Assembly: GCA_020342025.1 (NCBI GenBank)
Contig: CP070840.1
Span: 3,377,539-3,384,119 of the forward strand
Length of the DNA stretch: 6,581 nt
Reading direction: 5' to 3'
DNA from: Deltaproteobacteria bacterium
Lineage (GTDB): Bacteria; Desulfobacterota; DSM-4660; Desulfatiglandales; HGW-15
Shown here: piece after piece, positions 1 to 6,458 of the stretch
Layout of the letters: every line of letters begins with the position of its first letter
How positions within the stretch are numbered: position 1 is the first letter of the stretch
Notes under the pieces: model-generated
What the model saw: only the letters and a program-made list of their open reading frames with translations
Told to the model about the DNA's origin: nothing
Databases searched by the model: none
Position numbers and translations under genes: made by a program

Positions 1-28
1 CTCCAAGTACAGACAATCCAGGGGCGTC

Positions 29-1921
29 ATGGGCATTTTCTCAAAAATCGTGCTTAGCATCATCCCCATTGTGGGTACCATCTATGTGACGCACATCCCT
101 GAATATCTAAATCTTGCCGTTTACAAAGAGCAGTATCTGGCATTAGTCTTAACACTTCTGCTCATCTCCACCTTTCTGACCGTGCCCGCGACAATAAAAT
201 CCTCAAGAGAAAAGTTCCCCTGGTATGATGCGGTCCTTGTCATACTCAGCATTTTAACCGGAGGCTACGTTTTCGTTCTGTACGGAGAGATCATTCCGAC
301 TCTTGGCTACCTGATGACCCACAGGATCATCTTCGCTGCCATCATGATCATCCTGGTCCTGGAGGCCGCTAGGCGCCTGGTGGGTTGGCCGATCGTGATG
401 ATAGGGATTCTCTTGATCCTCTATGCTCCCTATGCCTACCTTCTACCTGGGGTCTTTAACGCAAGGATGATCCCGTGGGGCCGTGTGCTGACCAATCTTT
501 ATTTGTCGCCTGGATCCCTTTTGGGAATCCCATTGGGCGTAGCGGGCACAATCGTGTTCAGTTTTATCTTTTTCGGTCGTCTTCTTTTTTCGGTGGGTGG
601 TGGCAGGTTCCTCTCTGAGCTGGCCTTGGGCCTCATGGGGAGATACAGGGGCGGGCCGGCTAAGGTCGCCATAGTGGCCAGTAGCCTTTTTGGATCCCTA
701 TCGGGAAGCGCTTCTGCCAACGTGGCCATGACCGGAATCATCACGATCCCCCTGATGAAGAAGATCGGTTATAAGCCCCACGTGGCAGGCGCCATAGAGG
801 CCGTTGCTTCTACAGGTGGCCTGATCATGCCACCTATTATGGCGGCAACAGCGTTCATCATGGCTGAATTCCTGGATGTTCCTTACCCCACCGTGGCTAT
901 TTCGGCATTCATACCCGCTGTCCTGTATTACGTTGCTGTGTTTGCGCAGGTCCATCTGGAAGCGGTGAAAGAGGGTCTCAAAGGTCTTCCTCGACAGGAT
1001 ATCCCTTCACTCAAAGGCGTCATAAAACAGGGATGGTTTTACCTCATCCCGGCATTCGTCCTACTCTATTGTCTGTTTGTCCTTTATATGCAGCCCTCTG
1101 CTTCGGCCCTTTATGCGGTGGGCACCACGGCTTTGGTGTGTCTTTTTAAAAAAGATACGAGAAAGATAGTCATCGGCAAGGCGTGGACCATCTTGCAGGA
1201 TACAGGGCGGGGATTGCTGGAAGTGGGCATCATTTGCGCCATAGCCGGGTTCGTCATTGGCTCCATTTCCCTGACGGGCTTGGGGCTATCCCTTTCAGAC
1301 GCACTTGTGACCCTGTCAGGAGGTAATGTCCTCTTATTGCTCTTTTTGGCAGCCATTGGAGCCATCATTCTGGGGATGGGCATGCCGGTGACTGCCACCT
1401 ACATCATGTTGGTCATCCTTATTGCTCCAGCCTTAATCAAATTGGGCATTGAGCCCCTTGCGGCCCACCTCTTCATCATGTACTTCGGAGTCATGTCCTT
1501 TCTTACCCCTCCGGTTGCCATCGCAGCCTATGTGGCGGCGAGCATTGCCCGCTCTGAACCCCTTCAGACCGGTTTTACGGGCGTTCGTCTGGGCATCATC
1601 GCTTATGTGGTCCCATTCGTCTTTGCCCTGTCACCCAGTCTCATACTCTTGGGTCCCACTGGTAAGATCTTTTTGACAGTGACAACCGCCCTGTTTGGTA
1701 CGCTCTTCTTATCCGTGGCTTTTGTCGGCTATCTGTTTGATAAGCTCAGCGTGTGGAAGAGGATCTGGTTTGCTGTTGGGGCATTCGGGCTTATCGCACC
1801 TAAACTCATAGGCTGCTACATCGGTCTGCTCCTCATTGTCCCTCTACTCCTCTGGGAGTTGAGGAAAGGCGGATATCTCAACCTAAAGCAGAGAAAAAAA
1901 CTGGACCGCGTCCAGCCTTAG
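29..1921 (+). CDS. TRAP transporter fused permease (4TM/12TM, DctQM-type fusion)
   Basis: This is the inner-membrane permease of a tripartite ATP-independent periplasmic transporter, which imports an organic acid or similar solute using an ion gradient and a periplasmic binding protein. The 630 residues are almost entirely hydrophobic helices, with a small DctQ-like N-terminal part (about 1-115) joined to a DctM-like part. Family hallmarks are EAARR at 112-116, the glycine/serine-rich SLFGSLSGSASANVAMTG at 219-236, EAVASTGG at 257-264 followed by MPP, GMGMPVTATY at 449-458, and FLTPPVA at 491-497. The two halves of the M domain each carry a re-entrant-loop-like motif, as expected. The ATG at 29 is preceded by AGGGG at 20-24, four bases upstream, which is close but usable. 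Fused permeases of this type usually pair with a TAXI-family binding protein. None is in the window, so it may lie upstream. An oddity is that position 265 is Leu where I expect Gln after STGG. The substrate cannot be told from sequence. The family call is secure. Confidence 0.93.
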   Translation: MGIFSKIVLSIIPIVGTIYVTHIPEYLNLAVYKEQYLALVLTLLLISTFLTVPATIKSSREKFPWYDAVLVILSILTGGYVFVLYGEIIPTLGYLMTHRIIFAAIMIILVLEAARRLVGWPIVMIGILLILYAPYAYLLPGVFNARMIPWGRVLTNLYLSPGSLLGIPLGVAGTIVFSFIFFGRLLFSVGGGRFLSELALGLMGRYRGGPAKVAIVASSLFGSLSGSASANVAMTGIITIPLMKKIGYKPHVAGAIEAVASTGGLIMPPIMAATAFIMAEFLDVPYPTVAISAFIPAVLYYVAVFAQVHLEAVKEGLKGLPRQDIPSLKGVIKQGWFYLIPAFVLLYCLFVLYMQPSASALYAVGTTALVCLFKKDTRKIVIGKAWTILQDTGRGLLEVGIICAIAGFVIGSISLTGLGLSLSDALVTLSGGNVLLLLFLAAIGAIILGMGMPVTATYIMLVILIAPALIKLGIEPLAAHLFIMYFGVMSFLTPPVAIAAYVAASIARSEPLQTGFTGVRLGIIAYVVPFVFALSPSLILLGPTGKIFLTVTTALFGTLFLSVAFVGYLFDKLSVWKRIWFAVGAFGLIAPKLIGCYIGLLLIVPLLLWELRKGGYLNLKQRKKLDRVQP

Positions 1922-2033
1922 AGTATATGGGCGGATCTCTGAATTTAAGAAGGCCTTTCTCAATGCACTTTGTCCCGAGGGCTTGAAGATCTGTTTCGCA
2001 GGCACCTAGCCTCACCAACAGAAAGCAACCATA

Positions 2034-3308
2034 ATGGAAGTGAATGTGCGAAAGAAAATCTTCTATGGGTGGTGGGTCGTTGCTGCCCTGTTTTTTGTCG
2101 GTATGTTAGGCCCGATGGGCAGATATACGATTACCGCCTTTGGACCCTTTATTCATGAGGAACTGGGTTGGAGTGCCACCGCCATCGGGCTCGCACTGAC
2201 CCTAAGCCTCTGGGTTTATGCATTTGCTTCCATTCCCGTGGGTTGGCTCATCGACAGGATGGGAAGTCGACGTATCGTTTTTATAGGTGGTTGCCTCCTA
2301 CTCGTTGGACTATGGGGTTTCTCGAGTGTTTCTTATTTGTGGCAACTGTACCTCACATTGGGCGGTATCGTGGGACTGGGGGTGAGTATGACACACTTCC
2401 TGACGACCCAGTCCACCGCCAGGAAATGGTTCACCAAAAGGGCCGGCCTGGCTGGAGGAATTCTTACCGCTGCCTTTTGGATTGGATCCGGAACATTATC
2501 TCCGCTACTCACGGGCTTGGCCAACACGACCAGCTGGAGGACCGCCTCGGTCATCTATGCACTGAGCGCCGGCGCTATTATCATCTTGCTGGCCCTCCTC
2601 GTTATTAGAGACACGCCAGAGTCTATGGGACTCTCTCCGGATGGGGAACCAATCCCAAGCATAGATGACAGAGGAAGTGTTCCTGTCAACGAGATCACCT
2701 GGACAGTTAGAGAAGCCTTGGGCACCTCTTCCTTTTGGATGATATTTCTTGGGTATTCGTTTATAGGCATCCCGGGTCAGGGTCTACTGGGGCATCTCGT
2801 TCTTTGGGGAGTTGAATTGGGCTCACCAAAGGCGAGCGCAGGCCTGTTCCTGTCGGCTTTCACGCTAAACCTGGCACTCACATCGGTGTTTGGTGGCTGG
2901 TTGGGTGACAAGTTCGGCAAAAGGCAAGTCCTGATGATGTCTTACGGCCTTTCCGCCCTGGTGTCGATGGCCTGCTGGCGATTCGTTCAGACCCCCCAGA
3001 GCCTTATGCTGTTGATCGCCATATTTGGATTGGCCTATGGTATCGCAGCGGGCCCAAGTTTATGGGCCGCCCATGTGGGAGATGTGTTTGGAAGGGGCTC
3101 AGTCGGCAAACTTTTCGGTATTCTGACCTATGGATATGGCTTAATCGGTGGTTCGGGGCCCCTGATATGGGGAAGAGTCCACGACATCACAGGGGCATAC
3201 AATCTGTCCTGTTTATTATCAGGCCTTTGCCTTGTTTTGGTGGTTATCTTTCTCTATTTTGCCAAACCAGTCACTAAAGCGGCACAAAAGAAGAAGAGTT
3301 TCTTTTAG
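2034..3308 (+). CDS. MFS transporter, monocarboxylate/oxalate-formate antiporter-like
   Basis: This is a twelve-helix major facilitator superfamily carrier of the inner membrane, 424 residues, a normal full length. It opens with the FYGWWVVAA signature (10-18) common in MCT/OFA-like bacterial carriers. Motif A is GWLIDRMGSRR at 70-80, and its repeat in the second half is GWLGDKFGKRQ at 288-298. ARKWFTKRAGLAGGI (129-143) and the RDTPESMGLSPDG stretch (192-204) leading into the central cytoplasmic loop are also typical. Related proteins move small carboxylates, and the adjacent TRAP permease suits an organic-acid theme, but the substrate is inferred only. The start at 2034 places the GWW motif at the usual distance from the N-terminus. 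The Shine-Dalgarno is weak (AGAAAG just upstream), and an in-frame GTG at 2040 is an alternative. The gene lies 112 bp after the TRAP gene, with no clear promoter or terminator between. Its stop codon overlaps that of the convergent response regulator by four bases. Confidence 0.9.
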   Translation: MEVNVRKKIFYGWWVVAALFFVGMLGPMGRYTITAFGPFIHEELGWSATAIGLALTLSLWVYAFASIPVGWLIDRMGSRRIVFIGGCLLLVGLWGFSSVSYLWQLYLTLGGIVGLGVSMTHFLTTQSTARKWFTKRAGLAGGILTAAFWIGSGTLSPLLTGLANTTSWRTASVIYALSAGAIIILLALLVIRDTPESMGLSPDGEPIPSIDDRGSVPVNEITWTVREALGTSSFWMIFLGYSFIGIPGQGLLGHLVLWGVELGSPKASAGLFLSAFTLNLALTSVFGGWLGDKFGKRQVLMMSYGLSALVSMACWRFVQTPQSLMLLIAIFGLAYGIAAGPSLWAAHVGDVFGRGSVGKLFGILTYGYGLIGGSGPLIWGRVHDITGAYNLSCLLSGLCLVLVVIFLYFAKPVTKAAQKKKSFF

Positions 3309-3799
3309 GCGTCGTATTTGGAAAACTTCTCCCACAGGTCCTCATCCCCCTTTTGCCAATTGGGGCCGAATTTCCTATCAAAATATGCCCCTAGCCTGTC
3401 AAGCCAACGCCACCAAACGTTTTTTCCCTGTTCTTTGGCCTCCAAAATGTCGTTCAAAAAGGTGGTGATATGGGTCATTTCTTCTTTTGGCACATAAGAG
3501 GCCGCTCCCTCTTTATAGGATTTTGCGAGATTCTCGGGGCTCAAGGCATGTGCGGTGAGCATGACTGGAATGACTTCTCTCTGTTTTGCAATTTCTAACA
3601 ATTTGTAACCGTCAACACCCATAATGTCCAGGATCGCCATATCGAAATATTGGGTTTTTAGCAGGTCTTTGGCGTCATCGAAAGTGGATGCCTTGACCAC
3701 ATCACACATGGGCAGCAGTTGCTCCAGTGTATCCAGCACATCCGGTTCGTCGTCAACTATGAGTATCCTTTTATAATCCAACAAGTTACGGTTCGACAT
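3305..3799 (-). CDS. Receiver-only response regulator with Trp-rich C-terminal tail
   Basis: This is a cytoplasmic phosphorylation-dependent signalling protein of 164 residues. A CheY-like receiver domain spans about 10-120: beta1 ends in ILIVDDEPD (12-20, acidic pair D16/D17), the phosphoacceptor is D58 in LDIMGVDG, the switch threonine is T82 in LTAHA, and the invariant lysine is K105 in YVPKEE. All catalytic residues are present, so it should be phosphorylatable. There is no DNA-binding or enzymatic output domain. Instead, about 40 residues follow that are rich in Trp, Phe and charged residues (WWRWLDRLGAYFDRKFG at 129-145, then DEDLWEKF at 152-159), probably a helical partner-binding tail. 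The ATG at 3799 has AAGGAG at 3810-3815 on the minus strand, ten bases away. It follows the TPR gene by 65 bp on the same strand and is probably co-transcribed with it. No histidine kinase is in the window. Function beyond phospho-signalling is unknown. Confidence 0.9.
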   Translation of the reverse strand: MSNRNLLDYKRILIVDDEPDVLDTLEQLLPMCDVVKASTFDDAKDLLKTQYFDMAILDIMGVDGYKLLEIAKQREVIPVMLTAHALSPENLAKSYKEGAASYVPKEEMTHITTFLNDILEAKEQGKNVWWRWLDRLGAYFDRKFGPNWQKGDEDLWEKFSKYDA

Positions 3800-3864
3800 G
3801 ACAAGAGGTCTCCTTTATTGAGGGAAAAGGCTAAATTTTTGGCTAAGACTGGTGTTACTATAGA

Positions 3865-4671
3865 TCATCTCTCTCTGCCTGAGGCTTCTCTGAGCGCTTT
3901 GAGAAACTCAGGACGAACTGGATATCCCAAATTTTGTGCTTCATAGACATCATCCCATGATTTATCGAATTCTTTTTTGTAAAAATAGGCAACCGCCCGA
4001 ATATTGTAGGCCATAGCATTACTCGGATTTACTTCCAAGGCCCTACTGCAATCAGAAATGGCTTGTTCATGCTGGCCTTTGTTGAGATAAGCAAGGCCCC
4101 GATTGTTGTAGGCCATAGCAAGCTTGGGGTTTAACTCTATGGCCTTGTTTGAGTCAGAGATAGCCTGGTCATATTGGCCTTTTACTCCATAGGCATACCC
4201 CCGGTTGTTGTAAGCCATAGCAAACTCAGGGTTTATTTCTATGGCCTTATTGAAATCAGAGATGGCCTGGTCATATTGGCCCTTGCCAATATAGGCGAAT
4301 CCCCGATTGTTGTACGCAGGCGCATACTCAGGATTTATCTCTATCGCCTTATTGTACTCAGCAATGGCCTTACTCAGCTGCCCTCTGTTGTGATAGACTG
4401 CCCCCTTAAATAGATGAAAAGCGGTCTCCGCCTTTATTTTTTGGCTAATGACATCTTCGATGATTTTCAAGCTTCTTCTTGCAGGTTCATAGAACGCGTC
4501 AATCTTCAAGGCCTTTTCAAATTCCTCTTTCGCCTCTGTAAATCTCCCTTCAGCCGCATACTCCAAACCTTTATCCGAGATTTGTTTGGCAGAATTCTGA
4601 GCATAGCAGAGACCAACCCCCAAAAATAATACCATTACGGCCGATACACTTGTTCTTTTTAGGGCTTTCAT
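3865..4671 (-). CDS. Exported tetratricopeptide-repeat protein
   Basis: This 268-residue protein is built from TPR helix pairs, which form a scaffold for protein-protein contacts. Residues 1-24 are a Sec signal peptide: MKALKR, a hydrophobic core to about 21, and a likely signal peptidase I cut after CYA (22-24). The residue before Cys22 is Leu, so it does not fit a lipobox. A first degenerate TPR covers about 33-62, followed by a linker. Regular repeats then run from about 85 to 250 at an exact 34-residue period, with NP-x-x-A-x-A-Y-N-x-R-(G/A) recurring at 113, 147, 181 and 215. The last repeat is degenerate (FYKKEFDKSWDD). The mature protein should sit in the periplasm or on the envelope. 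The ATG at 4671 is preceded by AGGAAGAAGG with a six-base gap, and a promoter lies about 65 bp upstream. The downstream same-strand neighbour is a receiver-domain protein. A direct link is unclear, since one is exported and the other cytoplasmic. The binding partner is unknown. Confidence 0.9.
   Translation of the reverse strand: MKALKRTSVSAVMVLFLGVGLCYAQNSAKQISDKGLEYAAEGRFTEAKEEFEKALKIDAFYEPARRSLKIIEDVISQKIKAETAFHLFKGAVYHNRGQLSKAIAEYNKAIEINPEYAPAYNNRGFAYIGKGQYDQAISDFNKAIEINPEFAMAYNNRGYAYGVKGQYDQAISDSNKAIELNPKLAMAYNNRGLAYLNKGQHEQAISDCSRALEVNPSNAMAYNIRAVAYFYKKEFDKSWDDVYEAQNLGYPVRPEFLKALREASGRER
3878..3912 (-). other. Hairpin in the 3' end of the TPR gene
   Basis: The outer arms CCTGAG and CTCAGG enclose inner arms TTCTC and GAGAA, giving 11 base pairs interrupted by a small asymmetric internal loop, with a ten-base apical loop. 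It covers the codons for the protein's last dozen or so residues, about 80 bp before the start of the downstream regulator gene. No T-tract follows on the minus strand, so it does not look like an intrinsic terminator. It could act as an RNA processing or stability element between the two genes, but the coding constraint may explain it. Confidence 0.4.
4018..4419 (-). repeat. Tandem 102-bp repeats encoding TPR units
   Basis: Four consecutive units of exactly 102 bp (34 codons) lie inside the TPR gene and encode about residues 85-218. The plus-strand words around GTAGGCCATAGCA recur at 4006, 4108, 4210 and, more diverged, 4312. The middle units also share the GCCTGGTCATATTGGCC block. Nucleotide identity between the units is high, which suggests fairly recent internal duplication or ongoing homogenisation. 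Repeat number could therefore vary between strains. Confidence 0.8.
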
Positions 4672-4735
4672 AGCAAACCTTCTTCCTCAGCTTTCCGGGT
4701 GATAGGGTTGATGAGGAATTCATTAAATCAAGTAA

Positions 4736-4764
4736 CTTATACTCAAAGAAGGAAGTTAGGTCAA
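4736..4764 (-). promoter_or_regulatory. Sigma70-type promoter for the TPR/regulator unit
   Basis: Reading the minus strand, a -35 box TTGACC (4764-4759, five of six consensus bases) is followed after exactly 17 bases by a -10 box TATAAG (4741-4736, five of six). Transcription would start near 4729, leaving a leader of about 57 bases before the TPR start codon at 4671. No other same-strand promoter of this quality is seen before the response regulator, so both genes are probably read from here. Confidence 0.65.
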
Positions 4765-5301
4765 TCGGGATGGGCAATTAGGGACTCGAGCAAGGACAAA
4801 ACGAAGCCACGAGAGATCGGAGTCGGGTCCTCAGGTCGAGAATTTCAGTCTTCCTACCTTTATTTACACTCTGTAAGAAGACCACAATACAAATGCTAGT
4901 CTTCACTTTTTCGGGGTAATCTGGAGGCTAGATTTATAGCAGAAACATGCAATCCTGAACCATTTCAGCCACATACAATATGTAGACATCCTTCCCCAAA
5001 ACTGCTATTTTATGAGCATCATTCATTTCTGTATTTGAACCCCACGAAGTCTTTGGAACTATTTAAAACTCATTGCCTTCTTCGAATCCAACCCCATGCT
5101 AATTGCCGCCTTATATAGAGAATTTCCCAAAACCTGGTGAGGCGTGTTCAGCTTATTAAAAGGTCTTCTTCGTGATCTTGAAGCGTGATTTGATCAAGTT
5201 CTTGGATTCATCAGTTCAGAGCGGTGGTGGAATTAGCAGTGTGAAGGGATGTTTCTCAAGTCTTTATTTTTAAGTCAGAAATTGACATCCTTTTTTATTA
5301 G
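4765..5301. other. Long gene-poor intergenic spacer
   Basis: This is more than 500 bp between the divergent TPR and mreB promoters. I find no convincing gene, tRNA, rRNA or riboswitch. AT-rich stretches with frequent stops occur in all frames, although an open plus-strand frame of 66 codons (4699-4899) runs across the TPR promoter and has no protein-like features. Visible structure is limited to the repeated hexamer GTCTTC (4848-4853 and 4899-4904) around its complement GAAGAC (4877-4882), which allows two alternative small hairpins, and a TTGATCAA palindrome near 5190-5197. On the minus strand, 5059-5193 is open for 44 codons without a start at its head, and its middle (RRRPFNKLNTPHQVL) faintly resembles the tail of integrase-core transposases. 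The region may be decayed insertion-sequence or former coding DNA, but that is only a suggestion. Confidence 0.5.
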
Positions 5302-5329
5302 TTGGAAAGTGCGGGTTTGTTTTCTATAA
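5302..5329 (+). promoter_or_regulatory. Probable mreB promoter
   Basis: A perfect -10 box TATAAT (5324-5329) is preceded, after 16 bases, by TTGGAA (5302-5307, four of six -35 consensus bases). The predicted start near 5336 gives a leader of about 37 bases before the mreB ATG. A perfect TTGACA at 5282-5287 also lies upstream, but it is too far from this -10 box and has no suitable -10 of its own. A dedicated promoter supports mreB being its own transcription unit. Confidence 0.6.
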
Positions 5330-5353
5330 TTCTTTTTTTGGTGAACATCATAT

Positions 5354-5370
5354 GAGAGGTATATGAGAAG
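5354..5370 (+). promoter_or_regulatory. Ambiguous mreB ribosome-binding region
   Basis: Two purine-rich Shine-Dalgarno candidates occur: GAGAGG at 5354-5359, 13 bases before the mreB ATG, and GAGAAG at 5365-5370, only two bases before it. Neither spacing is ideal. An out-of-frame ATG at 5363 opens a 15-codon frame ending at 5410 inside mreB and may compete for ribosomes. The ATG at 5373 is still the best mreB start, because it gives the usual MreB N-terminus, with about 16 residues before the DLGTANT motif. Confidence 0.4.
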
Positions 5371-5372
5371 CA

Positions 5373-6407
5373 ATGTTTCTGGGTTCTATTTCGGGTCTCT
5401 ATTCCCATGATTTAGCTATTGATTTGGGTACAGCCAACACGCTTGTTTACGTGAAAGGCGAAGGTATTGTCTTGAATGAGCCTTCTGTTGTGGCTGTGAA
5501 AAAGGGAGATATGGGAGGGAGCAAAGTCCTCGCTGTTGGAAAGGAGGCCAAAATGATGCTGGGCCGGACCCCAGGTAATATCGTGGCTATCCGACCATTG
5601 AAAGATGGAGTCATTGCAGATTTTGAAGTTACTGAAACAATGCTTCGCTACTTCATTAGAAAAGTGCATGGGAGAAGGAGGCTCGTCAGGCCTCGGATTA
5701 TTATTGGCGTCCCTCTAGGTATTACCCAAGTTGAGAAAAGGGCGGTTCGTGAGTCTGCGGAATCGGCCGGAGCCAGGGAGGTCTATTTCATTGAAGAGCC
5801 TGTTGCTGCTGCAATCGGTGCCGGGCTGCCAGTTACGGAACCGAAAGCAAACATGATAGTGGACATCGGAGGGGGCACCACTGAGGTTGCTGTTATTTCA
5901 CTTGGAGGAATCGTCTACTGCCAGTCTGTCAGGGTTGCGGGAGACAGAATGGACGAAGCGATCGTTGAACATATCAAAAGGAATTACCGACTCTTAATAG
6001 GAGCCGCGACCGCAGAGATCATAAAGACAAACATCGGCAATGCCTATGCGAGCGATAATGTGGATACTATTGAAGTCAAAGGAAGAGATCTCGCGAGCGG
6101 AATTCCGAAAATTTTGACCATGGATTCAGAGGAAGTAAGGGAAGCGATTTCAGAGCAAATAAACACGATCGTGCGAACTGTTCATATTGCCCTGGAACAA
6201 ACGCCCCCGGAACTAGCGGCAGATTTGGTTGACAGGGGGATTGTATTGGCCGGAGGTGGAGCATTGCTCAAGGGTCTAGATGCCTTGCTCAAATCGGCAA
6301 CAAAGCTTCCCATTGTCATAGCTGATGATCCACTTTCTGTTGTGGCCCTAGGTGCCGGAAAGGCCTTGACCAATCTTCAATTATTGAAAGACCTCGGTAC
6401 AGGGTGA
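5373..6407 (+). CDS. mreB: Rod shape-determining protein MreB (bacterial actin)
   Basis: MreB is an ATP-binding actin homologue that polymerises on the inner face of the cytoplasmic membrane and guides the elongation machinery for peptidoglycan. At 344 residues the protein has normal family length. The hydrophobic start [10 protein letters not shown] is probably a membrane-contact segment. The phosphate-1 loop DLGTANT is at 17-23 and is followed by the highly conserved LNEPSVVAV (34-42), then [20 protein letters not shown] (64-83). [13 protein letters not shown] (139-151) carries the catalytic-region glutamates, the phosphate-2 loop DIGGGTTE is at 164-171, and the adenosine loop [11 protein letters not shown] is at 293-303. 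The usual GERTAE motif reads GAATAE (210-215), so the Glu thought to contact the nucleotide is Ala. The gene has its own promoter and is not followed by mreC within the next 174 bp, unlike the common mreBCD operon. It may be a dispersed mre gene or a second MreB copy. The family call is very secure. Confidence 0.97.
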   Translation: MFLGSISGLYSHDLAIDLGTANTLVYVKGEGIVLNEPSVVAVKKGDMGGSKVLAVGKEAKMMLGRTPGNIVAIRPLKDGVIADFEVTETMLRYFIRKVHGRRRLVRPRIIIGVPLGITQVEKRAVRESAESAGAREVYFIEEPVAAAIGAGLPVTEPKANMIVDIGGGTTEVAVISLGGIVYCQSVRVAGDRMDEAIVEHIKRNYRLLIGAATAEIIKTNIGNAYASDNVDTIEVKGRDLASGIPKILTMDSEEVREAISEQINTIVRTVHIALEQTPPELAADLVDRGIVLAGGGALLKGLDALLKSATKLPIVIADDPLSVVALGAGKALTNLQLLKDLGTG

Positions 6408-6458
6408 AACGGGCTCTCGAAGACTATTCAAGACCCCTCCACTGCTTAGATGTGTGAT

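Noticed and set aside
499..744. Minus-strand open frames inside the TRAP gene
   Set aside because: These are shadows of a strongly supported plus-strand membrane-protein gene, with no start signals or family features.
1922..2033. AAGGCCTT palindrome between the two transporter genes as a terminator
   Set aside because: It is an eight-base palindrome with no loop and no T-tract.
4699..4899. 66-codon plus-strand open frame
   Set aside because: It runs across the minus-strand promoter of the TPR gene, lacks a Shine-Dalgarno, and its product shows no recognisable features.
5076..5095. TTCGAATCC, resembling a tRNA T-arm
   Set aside because: The flanking five-base stems do not pair, and no acceptor, D or anticodon arms can be drawn around it.
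5282..5287. Perfect TTGACA -35 box upstream of mreB
   Set aside because: No -10 hexamer lies 16-18 bases downstream, and the TATAAT at 5324 is 36 bases away.
5303..5320. Possible sigma54 promoter (TGG...TTTGT) before mreB
   Set aside because: The GG and GC dinucleotides required at -24/-12 spacing are not present.
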